Assembly: GCA_004352715.1 (NCBI GenBank)
Contig: SCFE01000098.1
Location: forward strand, 107,812 to 171,811
DNA: 64,000 bases
Origin: Hofstenia miamia
Lineage: Eukaryota > Xenacoelomorpha > Acoela
Direction of reading: 5' to 3'
Part shown: piece by piece, positions 11,771-21,783 of the stretch
Layout: the number at the start of each line of letters is the position of its first letter
Position numbering within the stretch: position 1 is the stretch's first letter
Notes under the pieces: generated by a model
The model's database searches: none
What the model saw: the letters and a program-made list of their open reading frames with translations, nothing else
What the model was told of the DNA's origin: nothing
Made by a program: the position numbers and the translations under genes

Positions 11771-12888
11771 GTTTGACAAAGAAACTGAAAAGTTGAATCG
11801 CAAATATAAATATGTCTGTTTCCGCACCGTCGCAAACCAATTAAAAACATCCGGTTTTCAACTGAAGATTTTTCAATATACGTTAGTAAGAGATCTCTAA
11901 GCATTATTAATTACAAAAATACCAAAAATACAACTGTAATATATATATATATATATATATAATATCCAAAACAAACTGCAAATTTGATAACACACATAAT
12001 TCAGCATTTTATACAAAGACATCTAACACAGAACAAGACTATTTTTTAGGCTACACAATGTGCAATAGTTATTCATTGAAAAATTTTAAGAGTTCAAACC
12101 GTTCTTACACAAATATTTAGCATCAATTTCAATTGTCTTTAATTAACATTACTGAAATTTAAATCAATTTGATATAAATCCCTTAAAGAAATATTGCACT
12201 ATTTTAAATAAGTATTTTAAACAAGGATGATGAAAACATGTCTAAAGAACGACAGAATATACTTTGTCTCACTCAACTGCGTTTGGTTTTTGCTTCTATT
12301 AATTATTGCTAACTCCCTTTTAGGCATTATGTTACTTATAATAAATGCTTAAGTTTCCGGCGACAATTTGAGAGTTACTCCTCCGAGTTTAGGACGATAA
12401 CACGTTCTATTCCGACAGGCAGCCCAAATAGTGGACCGCATTAAGTTACGTGTACAACTACGGTTAGGGAATAAGAACTTTTCATCGATCGTTTGCAACT
12501 CGAACATGCACTTAACATCTAACACTAACATCTAACATCTAACGTTAATGCACGGCAACTACGTGCTGTTATTATTATTACATGAGCTGGAAATAAGAAC
12601 TAATGAGGAACGTTTTATTGAGCTAGAAATTAACAACTAGAGACACATAGGGTAGCACCTATTGAGAGTTTGGAATTCTCTCCGTGGATACCGCTTCGGC
12701 GTGATGCCATGCGAGTTGGTCGTCGTTGGAAGTGAGTCCTCGGTGGATCTTTACTGTTACTTTTTTACAATGGCAAATTACCAATACCTTTGTTTTTCTG
12801 TTGGAATGCGGGTCGCTCACTGCGATGGTAGCCTTTGCAACCTTCTGTTCAACCGTTGAGTTTCCCAGTACCGCTGTAGTAGTCTGAG
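11771..12888. other. Upstream region of the transporter and a moderate-GC stretch
   Basis: No gene seen. A (TA)n tract lies at about 11939-11961. From about 12350 the composition becomes less AT-rich, with a short tandem of the hexanucleotide-like unit TAACATC (about 12505-12545) and small frames that I cannot assign. This stretch leads into the GC-rich element at 12889. Confidence 0.4.
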
Positions 12889-13240
12889 CTAGAAGCCCAA
12901 CGCCACGCCGGCGGAGTCACCGCAGCCGCCGCCGTCGCCGATGATTTCCATCGGCGTACAACGTTCATATTGTGATTTAATTTAAGTAGGACTTTTCATA
13001 ACAGAATGTTTTGAGAGTGACGCGAATGACTGAAAAAATTTTAGGTTTATATAGGCCTATATACACACCGTAACTGTAGCTTCAAGCATGTATACTGGGT
13101 GAGTAGGTCTGTAAGATACGGTATAAGCCTATTCAGCCTCATTTTTAGAATACGTGGTATACGCCGTCGGCGCCGCCGCGCCGATAGATTTTGCTGGCTT
13201 CGCCGTCGCCGATGAATTTATTATCGGTGTCGGGCTCTAG
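12889..13240. mobile_element. GC-rich short inverted-repeat element, hAT-like
   Basis: The ends are imperfect terminal inverted repeats: left CTAGAAGCCCAACGCC, right (reverse complement) CTAGAGCCCGACACC. The hexamer TCTGAG directly abuts both ends (12883-12888 and 13241-13246). Extended to eight bases with a 2-bp offset it is TCTGAGCT versus TCTGAGCA, as expected for a target site duplication. Internal subterminal blocks (GTCGCCGATGA and reverse-complement relatives, GCC trinucleotide runs) also mirror each other. The element is about 352 bp, has no coding capacity, and is strikingly more GC-rich than its surroundings. Confidence 0.6.
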
Positions 13241-13255
13241 TCTGAGCACCCCGCG

Positions 13256-13276
13256 ATATATATATATATATATATA
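13256..13276. repeat. (TA)n microsatellite
   Basis: Run of about 10 TA units just right of the GC-rich element. Confidence 0.9.
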
Positions 13277-13901
13277 CATTTGCTTTCCATCGTTTATAAT
13301 TTACTGCTCTACTTTTTAAAAAAGCAACCCATAATCCCCGTAATCCGATAATGAGAAGAATTTCTCAAGCTCACCTAATTAGATTAACCTCATTAAATTT
13401 TGCATTTCCTTTGTAAACTTAATTTTTTCGTTAATTAATATCGAAAGGAAAAATATTTATTTATAGACTGAAATATTCAATATTTAATTTAACTGCTAAA
13501 ACAATTATCAAAAAAAATTAATTATTTAACAATGTTTTAAGATTCAATAATTGAGAATCCGCATTAACAATGAGGATCGGTCACCAATTTGGACTACATT
13601 CATCTTTAGGATATTCTTTCGTATTCTATAACAAATATGTGAAGTTGCAGATCAAAGACATATTCTTTTTCAATAGCTTGTCCTAAGTAAAATATTTAGT
13701 AGTAAATATAAGACTGTTAAAGTATTTAACTACAAGAAAATTTTGTCATAATATTTTAGATTTATGAGCGCTTTGAAAGATCGGTTAATAAATATTCTAC
13801 TTAATTTAATATTTCTCCGTTTACTTTTGAATGATGTGAATTTTTTATGCTATTTTTTTATTCAAATGATATATATACGTTTATATACTGTATATGTATA
13901 C

Positions 13902-13950
<49 letters not shown>

Positions 13951-14608
13951 TAACATTATACATTGATGAACCCGAAGAATACATTCAGTACATTTAGTAA
14001 AGTAAATTATTTTCTTCACTTTCTGTATTATTTAGATTTAACAATATTTCTTATTTAGTGTTTTATTTAAGTTTTTAATGTATGTATATGTGTGTTTGTT
14101 TTATTTGTTTTAATTTGTAAAGTAGCGTAATATTTTTTATTCTTTGTATATATCTTGCTATAGATATATAAATAGTGTATGTATATAGTCATGTTCATTC
14201 ATGGCTACAATGAAAATATAGCTATTGGAGCATATGAATTTGCTTAGTTTTGTAAAGAAATATCTGTGTAAAACATTTGTTCAAAATTGATATAACAGGT
14301 ATTAAGAAAAGAATATTCAAAATACTTGCTAAGATGAATTTAATATATTCAGCATATTAGTTGTATTTCATTTGTAAATTTTAATCACAATGGACCTCAA
14401 TTGTTTATGGTAGGGACATGTCTACATATAGTTAGATTTTCGAGTGGTCAATACAAATCTAAATATTAAATAATTTGAAACAACTGTTAGAATTGTTTTG
14501 TGGAACAGCTTGGCAATGGATATTTCTATCATACTAACGACGTAGAAAGACACTTGTGGCAAAATGTAAACAATCGACAGTTTTTACACTTGTTGTCATT
14601 ACTGCATA
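13277..14608. other. Intergenic, with (TA)n at 13906-13947
   Basis: No gene seen in this interval upstream of the MANSC gene. A (TA)n tract of about 20 units sits at 13906-13947, and the rest is AT-rich. No clear TATA box is seen at a sensible distance from the MANSC start codon. Confidence 0.5.
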
Positions 14609-15571
14609 ATGAAGCCTTTATGCTTATTTAAATCTTGCATCATCTTTACAATTACAATCTTCTTATCTTCAAGTGAACAATGCTACTTTACAGATATGGA
14701 AAACGAATTTCTTGACGTTAGTACCATGGTGGACAAAAACTTGACTGTCAGACTTGACGATTTGAAAGAACACAATTGGCCAAACTGCAAGAAAAAGTGT
14801 TGCCAGATTCAAGGCTGCAATATGGCGATGTTTCATGAAACAGAAATAAATGGGATAAACTGCATGCTTCTTAATTCAAGCAATGAATATATTCTTAAGT
14901 CTGATACTGGAGCAAGCTTCTCTATAGTTGCTCATGACAAGGCTTCACTAGAATTTTATAAGGAATTTGTTGAAGCTTCAGTTGAAACTACCTCTCAATA
15001 TGATGATTATAGTACAAGTCAAACAGAAACAACAAGCTCTGAAATAAGTGAAGAAACAAGTGAGGGCACTACTAAAGAATCAACAGAAGTGAAAAAAATC
15101 TCGGAAAAGAGCTCTACAACAGAAGGATTTTCCGTATCGGAGTCTGAAAGTTCAAACAAATCAACCACAGTTGAAAACATAAAGACTGAAACGTCATCAA
15201 CAATAGAGAATAATCCTGAAACGTCCACTCTTTTCACTACAGTTTCCAAGAAAGAATTAGCAACGTCATCAACAATAGAGAATAATCCTGAAACATCAAC
15301 TCTTTTCACTACAGTTTCTAAAAGAGAATTAGCAACGTCATCTGAAAATACAGCAGACGTACCTTCGAACAATACTAATGGTAACATTACAATGCAAAGT
15401 CAAAAAAATGAGCTTGAGGAATACCAAACAGTGCCTGTTATTTTAACATTAATTGGGATTGCCATAATGATTATCGCCATTATCTTCAGTATTCAATTTA
15501 TAAGAGAAAGAAGCGAATACAAAGACTACAGCAGAATTGACTACATGAATTCCGGAATAGGAAAGGAATAA
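14609..15571 (+). CDS. MANSC-domain type I membrane protein with mucin-like stalk
   Basis: An intact 320-residue ORF. Residues 1-22 form a signal peptide (hydrophobic core IIFTITIFLSS). Residues 25-110 contain cysteines at 25, 60, 64, 65, 70 and 85 in a C...C...CC....C...C arrangement typical of the MANSC domain, a cysteine-rich extracellular module of animal membrane proteins. Residues about 125-270 are a Ser/Thr/Glu-rich stalk, probably O-glycosylated, with two tandem 24-residue repeats (72 bp each, starting at 15191 and 15263) and the start of a third. One membrane span lies at about 275-297, followed by a 23-residue cytoplasmic tail with three tyrosines, including a YMNS motif of the pYxN type that binds Grb2 SH2 domains. 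The start codon was chosen because it opens the signal peptide. No introns are visible. It is a likely surface receptor or adhesion protein; ligand unknown. Confidence 0.75.
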   Translation: MKPLCLFKSCIIFTITIFLSSSEQCYFTDMENEFLDVSTMVDKNLTVRLDDLKEHNWPNCKKKCCQIQGCNMAMFHETEINGINCMLLNSSNEYILKSDTGASFSIVAHDKASLEFYKEFVEASVETTSQYDDYSTSQTETTSSEISEETSEGTTKESTEVKKISEKSSTTEGFSVSESESSNKSTTVENIKTETSSTIENNPETSTLFTTVSKKELATSSTIENNPETSTLFTTVSKRELATSSENTADVPSNNTNGNITMQSQKNELEEYQTVPVILTLIGIAIMIIAIIFSIQFIRERSEYKDYSRIDYMNSGIGKE

Positions 15572-15723
15572 CATCATGGAATTCAGTAGGTTTGAACTAA
15601 TGTTTGTAAAATGCTGGTGTCTAAAATATTTTAAGAATTCTTTATAATAAATTCAATATGTTCATCATATTTTCATCAGCATGATCCTGCTTATTGAAAT
15701 CCATAATTTGATTTAGAAAGGTA

Positions 15724-15869
15724 TATTTATCGCGTAGTTAATATTAAGTAACTAATGCACGTAAACATGTACATTACAAAAAATATTAATTTACTTAATG
15801 AGTTCAATATTGTTGTGAAAATCAAGTTGTAAAGACAAAAACAAATGAGTATTATTGGAACTAATAAGG
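15724..15869. repeat. Direct repeat, copy 1, downstream of the MANSC gene
   Basis: About 145 bp aligning end to end with 16699-16848. Shared blocks in order are TATTTATCG, TAGTTAA, CATGTACATTACAAAAA, TACTTAATGAGTTC, GAAAATCAAG, GTAAAGACAAAA and TTGGAACTAATAAGG. Several substitutions and small indels separate the copies. Its function is unknown. Confidence 0.75.
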
Positions 15870-16698
15870 CAGTAAAAGATAGGTGTAGAGTAGGCACAAA
15901 AGCAAGTCTATAGAAACTCCAAGAAAATAGCTTAAGCAGAAACAATATGTATTGTGAAAGAGCAAAACGCGCAAGTTTGAGAAGATGTATGGTGAACATA
16001 TTAGAGAAGAGAAATAGAAGGTATTGGTTGCCGCTTCTAGTTTTAAAGGTAATAAATTACTTTCAGCAAACTTTCTCGCAGAATCAGAAAGCCAACCTTA
16101 ACTTTTAGGTCTTTGCTGCCAAGATGTGTAGAAGACAATCTACGAAACCTACTCAGCAATGTAAAGACTTTTAAGCATGCATTTTGTAAGTTACCCTTAA
16201 TCAAATAAAGACATGTATTTAGTTGTTTAAGCGTCTTGAACATTCTCTGAAAAAAAATTTTTTCTAACCTTGGTGCCTTGTGCATGTTGAGAGTTTGTGG
16301 AGCCGGATTTAATATGCAAATGAAGGTAGAGACTTTCATCTAATTCTTGAAGTTTTCAGTATTGGATAAAATAAAGATTTATGGGAATTTTTATATTTTG
16401 AGAAAATCTTTATTAATTTTAAGAGAAACCCGAATATAATTGAATTAAATTGACATTTGTTATATAAGCTTTGCTTTACCTCTCCTTATAAATTTCATTG
16501 CATTGTCTTTAAATTTCATAACTTGCACTCATTCAGGTAGTATATCTATACCCAATATGTTCCAAAAATATACTCTAGTTTAAATTTTCTTCAAAATCAA
16601 TCAATTTGTCAAAAAATCTTTATTGGCTATAATTTAGCTTTTAAGCTTGTATCTGTTTTACTCTTGGATTTTTTCATGCATATATTAGAAATTTACCA
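15870..16698. other. Non-coding spacer between direct repeats
   Basis: Frames on the minus strand here are short, lack similarity to anything I recognise, and are probably chance. Confidence 0.4.
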
Positions 16699-16848
16699 TA
16701 TTTATCGAATAGTTAACATAAAATAACTAATACACATAGACATGTACATTACAAAAAGTATTAAATTACTTAATGAGTTCCATTTTATGAAAATCAAGTG
16801 GTAAAGACAAAAAAACAAAAACGGAAATATTGGAACTAATAAGGTAAA
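16699..16848. repeat. Direct repeat, copy 2
   Basis: Second copy of the 15724-15869 repeat, 975 bp downstream in the same orientation and about 400 bp upstream of the kinase-like ORF. Confidence 0.75.
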
Positions 16849-17257
16849 AATATTATTGTTACAGTGCTTTGTACCTTTACATTTTGATATTACAAAAACG
16901 CAAGGGACAACTAAGTGAATGAGGCAAATTCTATTTTGCTTTAATACTGAAAGTATGTTTGAAATGAAACAAGGAATAATCTCTTAATGAAATTTTGGGA
17001 TTAATGTCACAGCAACGTGTTGGTGAATTTATTAATCAAATCATGAACAACTAAAATTATATTGCTCTGTTGTCCATGGTCAGCTACGTCAAGGGAAAAT
17101 CTTGAAGCATATTATATCTGCAAACAACAGAATATTCTCTGTTCTGTAAATGCGCTTAAGCAACACTTCATCTCTCTACATTAACAGATAGCATTCAGAG
17201 ATATTTACTCATTAAGCGCAGACTATTTTCAACAATTTGTTGAGCAGAAAAAACAAA

Positions 17258-18835
17258 ATGCTTAAACTCATTACACTTCAAGATACTTCAACGATTCCAC
17301 ACAAATGTTTTTCACGCATAAAAAAAGAAGTAGTTGAAGAAATGTATGAAGTGGAATCTTTATCCAATATCAAAGACTATATTCAAAATCTAAGAATGCA
17401 CAATAATAGAAAATTATGCAGAATTCCGGACGTACTGTTTATTGCTTTATACTCAAAAAACGTTATAAAGAGATCAGAAATTCTGTCAGATGGACAAGAT
17501 TTTATTTGGACGAGAATAGAATGCTTTGTACAGGATGAAGACTATGTTAAGAAAAGAGCGAAAGGAATCTCTTTGGAGTCCCATCCTACGTTAAAGTTTA
17601 TAATTTCTGTACCTAAGCACCCTTATGATCAGTTACATTGGCTTCTAATACTACTCACCCAATTTAATGCAACAATTGTAGAAGCCAATTTAAGAAGTGC
17701 TCTCGACAATTTTCAACCATATTTGATTAATAGTTTAATTAGAGGCTTAAATGAAAACACGATTATGAATTTAATGTGTTTAAGAGTAAAAGGCTGTGAG
17801 TGCCCGTGCTTGTTAATTCCAGAGGCTCTTGTAATGGCGTTTGAATTCAACGATCATTTTTTGAAACATTATCCGAAATCAACAGAATCAATAATAAACG
17901 TAGTTAGGCCATTCTTTATTCCAAAAAATAATTTCAAAAGTAATGACAGAAAAATTAGTGGAAAATATGGAGACTGTTTCATTTTTAAATCAACTTCAAC
18001 TGCTTTGCTTCATAGAGGACAATTCATTGGTAAGAGAATTCAGAAGGAGATAACATCGTCCAAGTCAATTGAATCGGACACAGAAAGGTCTATATCAGAA
18101 ATAAATGAGTCTCCTAGATCAAAGCTATTTAAAGAATTAGCAATGCTGGCAAAACTTTCTTCTATAAAAAATCCAAACATTGTAAGTCCATGGTTTTCCA
18201 AAAATGGAGATGTGGTTGTTTTGCATGAAGTAGAAAACGACGAGATCCAATTTTTATTTACAATGGAATACATTGATGGTGTAAATCTCGGAGAGGTATC
18301 ATTTGATGAAATTAAGCCATGTAATAGGTTATACATTGGCATAAAGTTGGCAGAAGCATTATATGTACTTCATGAAAATGGCTTTGCTCATACTGATTTA
18401 CATGGAAATAACATAAGATTGGAGAAAGAGACGCATACACCGATCATTCTTGATCTCGGGGAATGTGAAAATATCGACACGCTTAATCTAGGGAAAGACA
18501 TAAAGTTCTACTTCAAGGCTTTATTTCATTTATATGATGTTAGAGATTTGAAATTAAGTGATCACGTTCCTAATTTTCTGGAAGAACTTTTTAAAGGTGC
18601 ATTTCAAAAAAGATTTAAATCAATGAAAGATATTTTGAATTACTTCTCAGATATTAAGTATGGAATAGTGATGACAAAGCATTTTTTGGATTTCAATTTC
18701 TATGTTGAAGATCAGACAACACTATTCAGTTCTGAAGAATATCCTCTGTTAAACAATCGAAACAGTAAGTCTTATAATGATACAATTGTTCTATTAATAG
18801 ATTTATTCAATGATTCTCTAGTGTGCTTGATGTGA
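17258..18835 (+). CDS. Divergent protein-kinase-like protein, 525 residues
   Basis: An intact, intronless ORF; I use the ATG at 17258 because the extension upstream has only a TTG. The C-terminal half carries recognisable kinase landmarks: a shortened nucleotide-loop-like KYGDCFIFKS, a candidate beta-3 lysine in IGKRI (residue 259), a helix-C-like SKLFKELAML (about 293-302), catalytic loop HTDLHGNN (378-385) with Asp380 and Asn385 in register, and DLG at 399-401 in place of DFG. The HRD arginine is replaced by threonine and the region after DLG is short, so the activation segment and large lobe are atypical. The first 230 residues match no domain I recognise. The two catalytic aspartates and the asparagine suggest it could be active; substrate unknown. 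An AATAAA signal follows at about 18997. Intact length in a transposon-rich region suggests selection. Confidence 0.65.
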   Translation: MLKLITLQDTSTIPHKCFSRIKKEVVEEMYEVESLSNIKDYIQNLRMHNNRKLCRIPDVLFIALYSKNVIKRSEILSDGQDFIWTRIECFVQDEDYVKKRAKGISLESHPTLKFIISVPKHPYDQLHWLLILLTQFNATIVEANLRSALDNFQPYLINSLIRGLNENTIMNLMCLRVKGCECPCLLIPEALVMAFEFNDHFLKHYPKSTESIINVVRPFFIPKNNFKSNDRKISGKYGDCFIFKSTSTALLHRGQFIGKRIQKEITSSKSIESDTERSISEINESPRSKLFKELAMLAKLSSIKNPNIVSPWFSKNGDVVVLHEVENDEIQFLFTMEYIDGVNLGEVSFDEIKPCNRLYIGIKLAEALYVLHENGFAHTDLHGNNIRLEKETHTPIILDLGECENIDTLNLGKDIKFYFKALFHLYDVRDLKLSDHVPNFLEELFKGAFQKRFKSMKDILNYFSDIKYGIVMTKHFLDFNFYVEDQTTLFSSEEYPLLNNRNSKSYNDTIVLLIDLFNDSLVCLM

Positions 18836-19326
18836 AGACAGCAAAGTAGGAGTTGAAAGAAAATTAAAATTTATGCTTATGCAAGCTTGGGTGATTAAGT
18901 AAAGAGCGCTTCACAATCCCAACCCATTCTGGATTGGGTGAAAGATTTCTTATTCTTGTCTATTATATTGCTAAATTATTTTTGCATTAACATAAACAAT
19001 AAACTCGCCCTACATGAAAGATGTCATTAAGCTCATCCCGCAGTAAGTAGTTAGACCATTACACACTCACAATCGAACAATAAAATTAGACTTGTTAGCT
19101 TTGCCCCTTCAGTACGCAATGTACTGGATAATCCATGGTTTTCGACCTTGTATTAGCAAACATAAATAGTTCGAAATGTAGTTAGTTTATAAAAAACTAC
19201 TGATTTAGATGTTAGTGGGAAACCTATACAGATACATTTGTTTATATAAACTTTATTTTCGTTGGCTAAAGTATATTCTCGAATTATCTGATATCTGTCT
19301 TTACTCTTTTCGTTAGCATTTTATCA
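18836..19326. other. Intergenic; 3' flank of the kinase-like gene
   Basis: Contains a candidate polyadenylation signal AATAAA at about 18997. Nothing else was identified. Confidence 0.5.
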
Positions 19327-20335
19327 ATGAATCGACTGGATACTGCTGCTAGGATTGAGAAATATGTTATTATTTCGAATATGGCCAGTCAGAAATTCAG
19401 CGACTGCGACGATACAATAAAGAGCACGGTACTAAACAATTTGGATGTACAGAAACTGCAGTCCGAAACTTAGTGCACGTCCACTGTCAGTGCTTTAGAT
19501 TACCGCAAGCCTGGAAAACCCCGCGTGACAGATCAGAAGATTGAGGAAGTTGCTGAAACTTTTACTTTATTGCAGTCACACCATGCACGCGGGATTCCCC
19601 CGTAAAGCCAAATTGCAAATGCCACTCAAATACAAAAAGCACAAAATAGAAAATATTGAAAGAATACTTCGGGTGGCGTCCTTATCGTCTCCGCATCTTG
19701 CATGAACTGAAAGACGCCTGACATTTGCAGAGTGGATTATTCAAAAAATGGACTCAACCCTCCAATTCCTTTTGTCGATCTTATTTACTGATGAACCTGC
19801 ACTTCACATTAGATGGCCATGTTTACACCCACCAAGGCGTCATTGGGTCACCAGAAAATCCGAAACGATTTGTAGCGAATTGTCCTGTAGAAGTAACTGT
19901 ATGGTGTTGGTTTTCGATGCAAATCTTCATTGGCTCATACTTTTTTGAAGAGACCGTTAACTCACAATTGCAGTTAGAAATGCTGCAGCAGTTCGTAATT
20001 CCCTAGTTGCAACCTGAGAATGACAACGTTCCATCAGGATGGAACGCCCCTATATTGGTGTAGCTGTAAAATTATTCTTTCTTGACACTTTTGGTAAGCA
20101 TCGTGTTATCAATCGTCACTGTTATCAAGCATGGCCCCAGATCTCATGATTTGGCACCACCAGATTACTGGTTGTGGGGGCGTTAAAAGGAAAAGTTTTC
20201 AGCCGAAAACAGATGACAATTCAGCAACTGAAATCTGCCACCAGAGAAGAGGTCAGTGCCACATCATCAGATGAGTTAGTGAAAGCTGTGGATTGTCTTT
20301 CTTCGTGGTTGGCAGTTTGTAAGTAAGTCAGTAGA
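19327..20335 (+). pseudogene. Dead Tc1/mariner-family transposase copy
   Basis: About 1 kb of recognisable transposase broken by several stops and frameshifts. The N-terminal helix-turn-helix part (from an ATG at 19327) is followed by a GKPRVTDQKIEE linker at about 19510. Then come frames around 19750-20005 with FTLDGHV, SPENPKRF, VTVWCWFSM, GSYFFEETVN and LEMLQQFVIP, typical of the first catalytic-Asp region. The end, about 20080-20330, has a YWLWGALKGKVF-like segment split across frames. The catalytic FQQD/APP segment is badly damaged. Flanking inverted repeats could not be found. It cannot encode a functional enzyme. Confidence 0.75.
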
Positions 20336-21515
20336 CACCATTTTGAACATCTTTTATAATTCTAGCTTATTAATAAACTTTTGGACTATATTTCATTTTT
20401 ATATGATTTTTGTACATGTTTTAGGACTAAATTATCATCCGTAGTTACTTTATAAACGCAATGCGTATCACAATAATCATTCATTTATGTTTATTCTGCA
20501 TACGTTAGTTCAGCGTTAATATCAATTGGAACCAAATAGTGACTAAATCACTGCAGCTTTGCCCAGTTGAATTCAGCTCCAACGTTGTCATCATCAGACT
20601 ACTGCAGTAACATCTGTCGACATATAAATCACTAGCTATTAGATCCAGCAATTACTACTATAGTGATTCAAATTAAGTTGGTATTCTTCAGTACAAATTT
20701 AAAGTGCATTTTGATTAATTTAATTTTATTGTAAATTCTTGCGAAGTGAGTGAGCCTCAAAAATTATGCTGAGTTGGAGTGGACTGAGTCAAATGAACAT
20801 ACCCAAAACACACCTGTCTCTTCTGCAATTGAATAGTCTTATTTTGCATCTGCTGTTTAAAACTACAAAACTTGCAAACATTTGCCAAATTTACAAGAAT
20901 TTCGATTTAAAACGAAACGGAAAATACCTTTGACTTCTTGTCTTGAGCTTTGTCCCACATCAGTCCCATGGGGTATGAACTTACCAAAGAAAATATCCAA
21001 TCCCATCCCATTTAATGAGAATTCCATTTCCCATGTTATGTCGCATGACGCATCAGAAGAATATGCTGCAGGATATCCTCATAATCGGACGTTCTGATAT
21101 TGCATTATCAGATAATAAATCTAGATAAGATTCCATACATGTATATTCGCAATTACCACTGTTACATTGCAGACGAAGCTTATAATATTCTCCGTTAATC
21201 AATGATTGCAATAAATTCTGCGGTTACCACTAAAGACATTTTAGTACAACTTGATTTTTATGTTGTAATGCCTCATCATTTTGCATATATACAGTACACA
21301 AATTACGGTAGAAATTATGGTAGCAACATGTAAATCACTAGGTAACTAATATTCATACGTGCAGAAAAATTGATTCTTAATATTAGAAATGCATTTTTCT
21401 AAGTTTCAAAATTGCATTTTAAAAATCCAAGTGCATTGGGTTAGCAAACGGCTGGTGAGGGATGAGGAAGTCTTTTAAACTTCAATTTACATTTTTCTAA
21501 AAATTAAGACACAAG
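20336..21515. other. No gene seen
   Basis: AT-rich non-coding sequence; short frames only (for example 20882-21097), none recognisable. Confidence 0.4.
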
Positions 21516-21525
21516 TATATAAAAG
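21516..21525 (+). promoter_or_regulatory. Candidate TATA box
   Basis: TATATAAAAG lies 61 bp before the ATG at 21577 and about 25-30 bp before a TCAGACTTC initiator-like site at about 21542. The spacing is right for a TATA promoter, though such strings arise by chance in DNA this AT-rich. Confidence 0.35.
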
Positions 21526-21576
21526 TCATTCAGCCCAATATTCAGACTTCAAGTTTGTACCTTAATATTTGGCTGG

Positions 21577-21783
21577 ATGGTGTTTCAACATGGATTGCTT
21601 TTAAATTTTTGGTATTTTTTAAGTGTTCCCTTATCTATATGTCAGCAATCACATAATGACAGCAATATGAAAAGGAATCAGATCGAATATCAATTAACAA
21701 ATTTGAATGTTCGACTCGATGGCCTTATATATAGTTCGCTCTTGTATAAGCACAATATTTCATGGAGATCAAATAATTCTTAA
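21577..21783 (+). CDS. Possible small secreted protein, 68 residues
   Basis: The ORF begins with ATG and a signal-peptide-like segment (hydrophobic LLLNFWYFLSVPLS, then ICQQS as a plausible cleavage area). About 45 polar residues follow with several asparagines and a single lysine-arginine pair, and no conserved domain I know. A TATA box and an initiator-like site are correctly spaced upstream, and an AATAAA lies at about 22010. It could be a small secreted peptide, a first exon, or chance. Confidence 0.3.
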   Translation: MVFQHGLLLNFWYFLSVPLSICQQSHNDSNMKRNQIEYQLTNLNVRLDGLIYSSLLYKHNISWRSNNS

